From: Tridacna crocea
Lineage: Eukaryota > Mollusca > Bivalvia > Cardiida > Cardiidae
Direction: 5' to 3'
Length of the DNA: 64,000 bases
Assembly: GCA_943736015.1 (NCBI GenBank)
Contig: OX031057.1
Location: 53,025,001 to 53,089,000, forward strand
The notes beneath the pieces are model-generated. The model did no database searches. It had not been told where the DNA came from and was given only the letters and a program-made list of their open reading frames with translations. The translations under genes were made by a program, and so were the position numbers. Positions 46,390 through 56,600 of the stretch are shown piece by piece (positions within the stretch are counted from its first letter, which is position 1; each line of letters opens with the position of its first letter).

Positions 46390-46424
46390 ATTTGAACACC
46401 AAAGTGCTGACAGCACTGTGTATT

Positions 46425-46669
46425 GCCGGTGTAATGCAGAGAAATTACCCCCATTACAAAATGACCTACGGTCATTTCTCGACGTAGAATAATGACCCAT
46501 GGGTTATTTCTCTACGTCGAGAAATGACCCCCGGGTCATTTCTCGACGTAGAATAATGACCCGGGTCATTTTTCTACGTCGAAAAATGACCCATGGGTCA
46601 TTCCTCTACGTCGAGAAATGACCCGGGGGTCATTTTGTAATGGGGGTCATTTTTCTGCATTACACCGGC
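46425..46669. mobile_element. MITE with tandem internal palindromes, long copy
   Basis: Termini GCCGGTGTAATGCAGAGAAAT and ATTTTTCTGCATTACACCGGC are inverted copies. The interior repeats about five times a palindromic cassette of AATGACCC(A/G)(T/G)GGGTCATT joined by TCTACGTCGA. A short member of the same family lies at 58747-58866. It starts 36 bp after the carboxylesterase stop codon and may therefore be transcribed in its 3' UTR. Confidence 0.88.
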
Positions 46670-46677
46670 CGATATTA

Positions 46678-46900
46678 TTCCTTTACAAAACAATCCCTTG
46701 TTTCTATGACCCTGAGATAGAAGCCTTTTGAAAACATAGCGGGAAAAGGAGAAAATGCTGGTAACCAGCATTTTCTCCTTTTCCCACAACGTTTTCTGCC
46801 CTGCTGGAAACAGATTTCAATTTTTGAGCAACTTCTATTTTGTCGTTTGCAAGTGCTTTCAATTTGGACCTGTCTGAAATTTTGTCTTTTGGTAAAGAGT
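46678..46900. mobile_element. TTAA-type palindromic MITE, GCTGG subfamily
   Basis: Start CCTTTACAAAACAATCCC, end TTTTGGTAAAGAG. The hairpin is GCGGGAAAAGGAG...GCTGGTAACCAGC...CTCCTTTTCCCACAACG. It lies nine bases after the preceding MITE. Confidence 0.82.
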
Positions 46901-48590
46901 GTAAAAAAAAAAAAGAAGTATTAATTTGGCTTTATCATTCACACGGATAACTTGCCGAATGAATTAAATGAATCTTTAGAGCAATTGATACAAAAAAAAT
47001 GTCTTATTAAATATTCTGTAAAACACACGTTCTTTTTGTCACGAATCCTCATCGGGACAGTTTAGATCAAAGCTTAGGCTGCTCGTTCAGTGCAGTTTGA
47101 TATTGATCTACAATTTTCACTGGGCGCTTTTAAAATTCTTCTATAACACCCTAGGGATCAAAGCCACACGATAAATTGATGTCGTAACACATGACAAACA
47201 CTTCATGTATCATAGCATTTCACCAAGACACTGTTCAGAATTCTATTTAGAGCTCCCCTCTATGTCTTGGCACAGGGCGAATTTAGAAGCATTCCAGTTA
47301 TATTTGACTGAGATTGAAGTTAATTAGGAGGAATTGTAATTACAGACCAGATTTGACGCTCTGGAATGGGCAATAGATAGTCAGAGTGATTAACTACATC
47401 GTCGGTTTACTTCTAAAACCTTGTAACTACAGCTTGTAACAAGCTGTAGCTACGAGGTTTTTGAAGTAAATCGATGATATGCACATTGTGCTCTAGTAGC
47501 CAGTTCACCAGTAGTATTTTTTTTTAAATAGTGTTCTACAAATTGGTTGTAAAATTGTAAAATGGAATTGTTTTAACACCTATTACGAGGATTCTTCCAT
47601 TGAATTGATAGCATATCTTCAGACCTCTCAAAATCAAATTGGTTTATTTTTCTTTGAAATCTATATGGATCTAACAATGAAGGAAATGGCTTTAAAATGT
47701 ATTTTATTTATGTAACATTTTTATTGCAAGTTTATTTATTAATGCTTGGGATTGCATAATAAGAATAAAAAGGACTAAGCAATAAGTTTTGAGCTTCATC
47801 CAATACTGTTTCAACCATAGAATGAGAACTTAAAAAAGAGTTATTCTACTATTATTATTCGACAGTGCACTCTTCGACTGTTTCTTTTAAAGGTGGCTCT
47901 TCAGATTTTTTTACGAAAAAAAAACATCCTTATACTCCCAAAGCCTTTTAATTTTCATTCATAAAACCCCAGTAGTCGAAAACCGTCCGGCAACACAAGA
48001 AATTACAGATTTACTTCGGCCCAGGTTGACACCAACGGAAGACACGTTCTATTTTTAGATGATCGATTCGGTCATTTACACACACGAAAACACAGACGAA
48101 GTTTCAAACATAGCGTCCGAAGAAGACACTATGAAAAATAATTATCACATGTTTGTTATGTAATGGAATTTAAGCTTTATGAGTCACGTGCCAGTCACTT
48201 GACATTACCAAAATACTTTATTGATTTTTGGCGCAAAATCTAAAAATACCTTAAGAGGCTACGTAGCCTTTTAAGGGAATACCGCCACCTTTTTTTTTTA
48301 AATTTTTTTTTGTAATTTTATGAATCTTAATTATTGATGATTTGTGTTATTTTTTCATATGAATTTCAGTGATGTATATATTTTTTAATTTGGTGAGATG
48401 TAAAAATTCTAAATACCCACCTTTAAACCTTTCATTTAAAAATAGAACTAGACTCTTTTTAGAACGCATTATCCGTAAATATATTATGGTAATGATTGGC
48501 ATAGTCATCATTATTTCGACATGTTTTCCAATAGCTTACATGTCCAACACATATGGCACCCATCACTCCAAAATGGACATTCTTGGAAGT
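46901..48590. other. Intergenic stretch with two hairpins
   Basis: No gene seen. 47055-47118 is a degenerate GACAGTGTAGATC-type palindrome. 47398-47478 is a near-perfect hairpin (CGGTTTACTTCTAAAACC... TGTAACTACAGCTTG paired with CAAGCTGTAGCTACGAGGTTTT). 47500-48590 holds AT-rich sequence and poly-T runs only. Confidence 0.45.
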
Positions 48591-48593
48591 GCG

Positions 48594-48655
48594 AAAAGTG
48601 TCGACCCTGGTCAGACTGCGCTGATGCGCAGGCTGACCAAGGTTGACACTTTTAG
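48594..48655. repeat. Short hairpin AAGTGTCGACCCTGGTC...
   Basis: AAAAGTGTCGACCCTGGTCAG pairs with CTGACCAAGGTTGACACTTTT around a TGCGCTGATGCGCA centre, like 50-118. A one-armed relative lies at about 49060-49110. 48656-49125 contains nothing else recognised. Confidence 0.75.
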
Positions 48656-49125
48656 CTTTTATGATATTTTCTGTATGAAAAGTGGTCTTTCCACCTTACT
48701 GTACAATCATTTTATCATCATTAGCTTAAATTGACTTGCTTTATCTCTGATCTATTTTCATCTAATTGACGTACAGATTTACAACAGGTTCCTTTTTTGC
48801 GTGGTGGGTAACATATCATAAAAAAAAAGAGAGAAAAAAAAAATGAAATGAGAAAACTCAGAAACAAATGAGGCATGTTCTGACAAATAGAGCTTAACTG
48901 CAGAGACATCATAAAATTCACTAGACAATGTAAGAGGACATCGTATAGTCATGGACCGATCGAATTCATTTTGTCTATCAATCGATTTAATCGTTAGGTA
49001 GAATGGTATTTGGACTTGGACATGCAAAAAACAAATGGCATAGGTATTGATCAAATTAACCTGCGCATACTGCACTTGATGACCTGGGTCGATACTTCTA
49101 GCAGGCGCATTAAGCACCCTTTTAA

Positions 49126-49347
49126 CCCATTACCTGATGTGCCAATTTGAGGCTCTTCCATTTCAGCAGCAAATAAAGATGTCATGTCAAAAATATGGAC
49201 ATATGAGGATACAAATATCTCATTGAGTGGAAAACACAGTGGGAAAAGGAGAAATTGCTCGTTACGAGCAATTTCTCCCTTTCTCACATTGTTTTCTAAA
49301 GCTGGCTGTTGTTGATACATCGAAATGAGTATCTATGGAGTAAAAGG
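49126..49347. mobile_element. TTAA-flanked palindromic MITE, GCTCG subfamily
   Basis: TTAA on both sides (49122-49125 and 49348-49351). Hairpin CACAGTGGGAAAAGG...GCTCGTTACGAGC...CCTTTCTCACATTG. The right end word ATGAGTATCTATGGAGTAAA is shared with 55234-55461, defining a third end-type within the family. Confidence 0.88.
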
Positions 49348-49661
49348 TTAACGGAGCACGACTCGCATATATAATAAAGTTACTAGAAATCCTGTAGATT
49401 CTATCAAAGTAACCCTACACGACAAAAAGAACACCGTACTTAAATAGGCTTATTTGAGTTGGGCTAATGATTTTTCAATCAACCTAAGAAGCATCATATA
49501 CAGTTGACCTTTTGGGCAGACATACAGACTTTGTAGCTACCAAACCAAAGGTCCTGCTTTCGAAAGGTAGCAAACTGCAGCACCAGCTTTTGCTACATCT
49601 AAAATAGAGTGAAAATCATCGTCTTTGAAGCTCTGCTACTCTTTTCCACAAAGATCAGTCG

Positions 49662-49941
49662 AGTCTCGGTAGCTCAGTCGGTAGCGTAGCGGACTTGAGA
49701 ACGAAGACTCGCAGGTTCGATTTTCGGCTTGGCCAGTGTCTCTCCGAAGATTGATGTGAGTGGCAGCTTTCATTTCTATCTCAACACTGCCTGTTGTTTT
49801 AATGATGATGGTTGTGTAGGAAAGCATTCAGTGGCTCGAAAAAAAGAAATAGTTTGTGGGGTACAGGCTTAAGAAACCGCCGAGGTTTTACTGAAATTAT
49901 GTTGAAAACGACTTAAAACGCAATACAAGCAATCAATCAAC
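49662..49941 (+). mobile_element. tRNA-derived SINE, plus strand
   Basis: The head TCTCGGTAGCTCAGTCGGTAG (box A) and CGCAGGTTCGATTTTCGG (box B) is followed by TTGATGTGAGTGGCAGC, TGTGTAGGAAAGC and ATTCAGTGGCTCGAAA. The 3' end is GTTGAAAACGACTTAAAACG, then CAATCAATCAAC. The same body occurs at 55815-56106 and 56175-56742. The tRNA-like head alone could be mistaken for a tRNA gene. Confidence 0.85.
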
Positions 49942-49979
49942 TGCAAATAGCAAGATCCTGACTCCTGGTAGAACCACAA

Positions 49980-50207
49980 AAACCCTTTCAAGATCATAAT
50001 CCAGAGTGATCACGACTTAGAGAGAGAAAGCCTTGTAAAACATTGTCGGCGGAAAAGGAGAAAATGCGGATAATCAGTATTTTCTCTTTTTCTTCACAAT
50101 ATTTCCACCTTTTCAAAGATGAAATCAAGAGTTTGTACCACATCTAATTTGTCGACTGCAAATTATTTCAGTTTCGGTAAGTCTAGAATATTTCTGTTTG
50201 GATAGAG
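49980..50207. mobile_element. Diverged TTAA-type MITE
   Basis: Right end TTTGGATAGAGTTAA; the hairpin CATTGTCGGCGGAAAAGGAG and its mirror TCTCTTTTTCTTCACAATAT are degenerate, and the left end is uncertain. Confidence 0.6.
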
Positions 50208-50689
50208 TTAAACGGGTGTTTATGGACGCAGACGATGAGTGTGCTGAAGTATTTATCATAGTTTAATATTTCCATATTATACATATAATGTGATTTACAG
50301 TTGAAGATAAATAGAATAAGGCTTCCCCACCCACCCGACAAACCAAGATTTATGACAAGTCTGATTTTGTTCACCTGCTTTTTTGCAACTTCGTCAGTCA
50401 TTGAAAATTAGATATACATTTCCGCACCGAATAGATCGAGATCGGGATTTACAGAGCATGCAGTCGGAACTTAGTGAGTACGATCTGCACTGACCATCAT
50501 TTTTACAGAAACTGTGACTAGATTATATTATCAAGTAAACATAGAATATCATTTTCAAAAGTTTGGCAGCCAATAATTTGATATTGCTTTTAACGCGATT
50601 AAAAACAGCTCCTCCTCAAGCCGGGAAAATTAAAGAGATGATTTCTTGTTTGTCCTTACACATGGTAAACTTTTACATGTTGAGACCGC
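50208..50689. other. Probable 3' flank of the PhyH gene
   Basis: The minus strand should hold its 3' UTR. No AATAAA was seen close to the stop codon. A degenerate palindrome of the GACAGTGTAGATC type is at about 50425-50505. Confidence 0.4.
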
Positions 50690-53600
50690 TCATTTCGCCG
50701 GTTTGGTGCCCGCTTTCACTGTTTCATCTACTGCTGGGTCAAGAAAGTCTTTGCTGTCAGGATCGTAGTAATTCTCCGAGTCTTTGATAGCCGAGTTGCT
50801 TACCTAAACAGAAGTATCCTAATATATTACAGACATAATTTGATATTTATAATCTTGCCTTACGACAGACAGACAGATCGTGTGTGTTGTGAGAGAGAGA
50901 GAGAGAGAGAGAACGAGGTCTTTGTTTTGCGAATTCTGGAAATCTATAATTTCCTGTACTATTTCATAACTGTGTAACCAAATTAGAAAATAACAGTGTA
51001 ATATAGACGTGCTTGTACAGTTTTATGTTGGCGGAGGACGAGAGAGAGGGTGAAAGAGAGATTTGTTTTGTGATTTTTGTGAATTCTACGAGTTTCATAA
51101 CTGTGTTAGCAATCTTGTATGTATAAAACGGACAGAAACAGTGTACAAATTTCTGATAGACTTCACATTTTGATGTAGCCAGTGAGGTGTACTGTTAACT
51201 TTGAAATTTAGACAATTTCTGAGAATCAGACTGAACTTTGATATTTGAAAATTCACAATATTAGACTATAGATATTATTGAAAATTATGGGTGCACACAG
51301 ACCCGGATGACGAAACAAACATAGCACATAGGTGGCTGGGATCACCTTGTTTAACTTTGTATAGAATGGATGATGGTGTTTCTTCACAGGGTTGTTGTTC
51401 TTCTTGTTGAATGAGCAATTAAAAGCCCATCGTCTCTTTTCACTATCATTTGGTCCACTACTGTGTAGTAAGTTACAGTGGAAAAATAGGGCATCCCCTG
51501 GAATAGACACATATATACTGTGTACGTGAATGTACGCGTGAAAATATTTGCCTGTTACCAATTAAGGGCATTTTGCGTCCGGAAATGTTTGCCAGTCAAG
51601 ACACTTGCTCCATGTACATGTATTTGTTTGTGCAACTGCAGTAAAAGATGCAAACAGCGTTTTTTTTTTTTTCAATTTCACGAGAGCGCAAAAAGTTTAA
51701 CATCGCAAAAATGATAGATAGAAAGATGTGCTTAAATGACAAAGCCACTAGGTTATATGTATAGAACGACCTCACTCTTAGCCAGCCATACTCGATCGAA
51801 GATAAATTATGAGGGGCATGGTGACAGCCTGTGGATACAAGTAATAAGATCTTGACCATTGGTTTTATTTGAAACCCCTTTCTGCTAAGCTAAAATCTAA
51901 ACTTTAAGGATGTAAATAGAAAATACTAGGTACCTGGTTGCAAGCTCACATAGAAATGATCGTAGGCCCGTTTGAGATGTTCAACTCTTTCTTTGTCCGC
52001 ACCTTGTTGACCTCCGTCAAACGTGTGGTCTACCCGGCCACTTTTATGGCTTCCAACTAGTACCTAAATATAGTATTTGTCTGTTTCAGCAGGTAAGCTC
52101 ACATATCAAATCAGTTAGGCACTACAATTTTCCCAGGCCATTGCCTTCTTACTCAGACAAATCAAAAACAACATTAAGGTCTAGGAGAGGAATAAAACCA
52201 TTGGAAGTAGATCACCGTATTTGAATTAGCAACCACTGCACAACTAAAGCAGAGAGTCACTGCTGTGTAACGATGAAACAATATCTTCATTAACCCTTTA
52301 CCACACAACAAGATTTTAGACCTGTCAGAATGGAAAGCATTTGCTGATGACAGTTTCATTGTAGCTCATATGAAACTATTTTTCTTGGATAGGGTAGAAA
52401 ACATTGTGGGAAAAGGAGAAAATGCTGGTAACCAGCATTTTCTCCTTTTCCCACAATGTTTTCAAAAGCATTTCCTTTCAGGGGCGTTAAAAGTCGTCAT
52501 TATGTGGTAAAGGGTTAATTGATGGAATGTTTACAACGCTGTCAAACTTTCAGCTGACTATCTTAAAAATAGTCTCGAAAATGAAAGCTGCACAAAAAGC
52601 TATAGCAGGGTGTCAATGGGTAAGAGTCATACGTAAATGCCGATTAAACAAAACATGTTTGTAGACCGCATCTTTTCATTAAGAGTCAATGATTTGATTT
52701 AAAGATATCAGAAGAGTTTACCTGCAAACCTCCATTTTCTTTTACACAAGGATCCACAGCCAGAAAAAGGCTCATCATATCTGGACGCAGGTTACCATTC
52801 TGGTACCAGTATCTTTGTAGAGGTAAAAAAGCAATTTTACAGGATCACTAAAATCCAAGTGAAGAAAGAAAACGACAATAAATTTGAAAGTGATACGTAA
52901 CTAAGAAACAGCGATAAAACAATTCTGATCTACGTTGTTCTGTGATGACAAACATCAGGTAGACAGGTAAATGGCCAGAGGACAAAGTCGTCTCTAGATG
53001 CTGTCATTTGGAGTCCATATACATATCTTAAAGAACAGTTTGTTTCGCTGAAAAGTTTGGTTTAAGAATTGTGAAAAATCCATGTGCACTGCATGGGTAT
53101 GTGTACCGGACCCTGCAAGTTTAAATCATACCAAAGCCAGAAAAAATATTCTTATTAAAGTATCAGTTTATTGCATTTATCACTAACGAGGACTCACCCA
53201 TAGTCCTGGTGCCATTCAAAACTACCCCCTTTCTTAGGATCTTTCATCATTATTTTAGTATGGTAGTGATACATCTCATCTCCGCCCATCAGCTTTTAAA
53301 CGAAAAGGTAGGTCTGTATTTATTCATGAAAAATAACAAGTATACTTCAACGTAAAGTTGTTCATCATAAAATAAATATGTATGATCTTAGGATTAGCAG
53401 CCTACCTAAGATGTTCATTTGTGGCCAAAAATAGATATGGAGGTGATAAAATGTACTTAAATCAAAATCATACCATTTTAAAGCATTGAAATTATTGTGA
53501 AACTAACAATTTGTTGTCGTGCGATTGGTCTTAATGCTAATCACTGGCAAAAAACGATGTTTAGTTGCACGGTTGATCTGTCTCTTGTTTACTTTTTAAC

Positions 53601-56600
53601 GTTGTTTTAAAATTCATTCGTCTGCCAGGGACTTACTTACGGACATACTATACATTGACAGAATGTTATTTTCACAATAATTTCCATATTTTTGAAATAG
53701 CATGATTTAGATATACATGTAGATCTAAGTGTATTTTAAAAAATAGTTTACTTTGACCGCTTTGGAGCTTTTATTTTACGAAATTGCACAATAACACTTA
53801 TTACAACAAAATACTTTTCAACTGCATACAAAAATGTAGCCTACTTTTTATGAGCAACTAATCTTCTCAAAAGAATGTGTTTGTGCTTTCAGCTGCAACG
53901 CGTTAAAGTCGCAGTTATTTCAACAAAGGGCACATTGTAATAAAAGCAGGATTTTATAAACACGGACGGCTTTCCCACATGAATTATGTCAGAATCATGA
54001 CTTTTGTCGCACTATTACTAATTTAAAACGAAAGGGGACTTGTGGTCCAGAATGATAAATAATTGTTTTATATTTAGCGTTATAAATTTTTCTCAATGAG
54101 GATGACAATGATCAAAATCAGAAAGAGCTAACCTTCTCCGATGTTGATATCACTTTCTCACAACGTGGAACCAGCCCTAAGATATCATCACCTGGATGAC
54201 TCCATAGCATCATTCTTGGCTCCCGGCCTGTAGCGTCAGGTAACTGAAAAAACATGTAAATGGGATCAGTTCAATGTACATGTTTTATGTGGTATTCATT
54301 AATAGGATGGGTAGAATACTGGAGAGTGCCAGAGAGACTGAAACAGACATACAGACCGACCAGCTGAACAGAGGAACAGACAGCGTTATAATTATGTCAG
54401 AGAGGTGCCCTGTAAATATGGCAGAATTCTTAATCTAGCCATCCCCTTAAACCGTACTCACCCCGTAGGAGTATTTTTCGACCAAGCCGTATTCTTCTAG
54501 CGATTTCTTGATTTTACCAATTTCTTCCGAATTCATCAGTCCTCTGTGACAAAAAAGAAATGCTAAAAATAAAGTTGACCACTCTTTTGTTTTGATTTCG
54601 CATTTTGCATAAAATAAACTGCATTAACTTTTTAACGGATAGAATATCAAGACATCAGGCTAATGTGTACCCTTGCGGACGAAATGACTTTTTCAAAGGT
54701 TTGAACCGTTAAACAGCTCAGTCTTTATAGACATATTCATTATCATAAAGGCACAGTTGAAAATTATTTACAACAGAAAAAAACTGGGTTGTTCGCCGAA
54801 TAATTAGAAAACTGTTTTATCTCGTAAACCGGAACTTGGGACAGGAAGCAGTACAAGGCCGGACGTATGCTTACGTCACCCCATATATCAGGACGATAAC
54901 AATGAGAGCCTGTTTGCTACATAAACAGGCGACTCAAAAATCATTGTTCTGAGCTGTCATTCATTGTCCACAAAGCGACCCGCATGTAGTAATACGAAAA
55001 AAAAAAAAAATATGTCTCACTTTGAAAGCTGTTGGGGTAAGATTCTGCTTATTTCAATTGATATCATTATAGTGCAATACTTTGAAAATGTTATTTATTC
55101 TAAGATCTTCGCCAATTAGCCTTCACGGACTTTGTTGGCTTATCCAAGACGACACTGTATGGAAATGTCCGACCGTCCCTTTCGCATGTTGAAGGCCATA
55201 TATTACTTATTTGTTCTGTAGTGGCAGTGTTAACCCTTTACGCCATAACGCATTTCTATGGTATCTCTGATTGACCCTAAATAACAGCAAGGATGAATCC
55301 GTTTTTTATGGGTATATGACACCTTTTGATAGTATAGAAAACATTGCGGCAAAAGGTGAAACTGCTCGTCACGAGCAATTTCACCATTTGCCACAATGTT
55401 TTCCAAAGGCTCCTACAAGTAATGCGTAGAAAATAGAAATGAGTATCTATGGAGTAAAGGGTCAAAGGTTAGCAATCATCGCGGGAAATTCCGTGAAAGC
55501 TTCATGGGAAAAGGAGAAAATGCTTGTTACTGCAAATTTCCCCAAAGTCTTAAAAACTGGGGATTGTTTGGTGAAGGGTAAAGGAAAATGTACAAGGAGG
55601 GTGAACAAACCTTATAATGATAAAACCCTTATCATCAAAAGCTTGTCGAACTTCGCTCGTGACATTGAACTCTGGGTCCTCGTACTTGAACTCTGTAATG
55701 ATAGAAATTACAGGGTTAATATATCTCTTATCTTTTTCTTTGTTTATTTGTATTACACTCCATAGCACTTTCAACAGTTTTTCAATTTAGACACGGTTTC
55801 AGGTACTTTCTTGTTGCTGAGCCACGGTGGCCCTGGTTCGATCTCACGCTCGGCCAATTTCTTTCCAAAGATGAATGATAGTCAGTGCTACACGATTCAT
55901 TCCTCACCGCTGAACATTGTTTCAACAATAGTTATTTGGGAAAACAGCCAGTGTCTTTGAAAGAATAATGTGCGGAGTACTCGTAAAAAAACACCCTCCA
56001 GGTAAGTACGGGAAGATTCACTGGCCGTTTGGATATAAACTGAAATAATATTGAAAACGTAGTTAAACACCATAGAGTCAAACACTCAATCAGTCAATCA
56101 ATCAACCAGTGTTGCTGCTGTTGTTGTTGAATATGTTAATAAAGTCATACCGTTGAAAAAGATTTACGTGAGAGAACAAATTTAGTAGATCAGTGGGTAG
56201 CGTGCAGGATGTGAGAACAATGGGTCGAGGATTCGATCCCTGGCTCGGCAAATTTCTCTTCGAGGATTGATGATAGTCATTGCGACAGGATTTATTTCTC
56301 TCCCACCTCTGACGATCATTTCGGTGGTCGCTATGTGGGAAAGCAGCCAGTGGCTTGGAAAGAAAATTGTGCTGGGTACTGGTAAAAGAGACCAGGAAAG
56401 CATGGATACGTGCTTTAATTGAATTATTGTTGAAAACGGCAGTAAACGCTATACAACCATCCTCGGATACCCCGGGGTCTCCCTGTTTGCCACGCTACAT
56501 CGACCCCTGGGACAATTGACTAATAAAACTTTGAATCAGCCGCAGAAAATCGATACGAAACGTCATAGCGTACAGTCCACTCGCCCATCACAAAATCATG

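Noticed and set aside
49662..49735. Functional tRNA gene
   Set aside because: Box A and box B are good, but the acceptor stem does not close and the sequence continues into a SINE body and CAATCAATCAA tail shared with two other SINEs.
51253..51345. Read-through C-terminus of the PhyH exon (30 extra codons)
   Set aside because: The residues do not resemble the family, whereas splicing at 51346 to 50803 gives a family-like end in phase.
52397..52463. MicroRNA precursor
   Set aside because: The near-perfect 33-base stem with a one-base loop is repeated in many copies with TTAA flanks, which fits a MITE. A miRNA would have a larger loop and would usually not be this repetitive.
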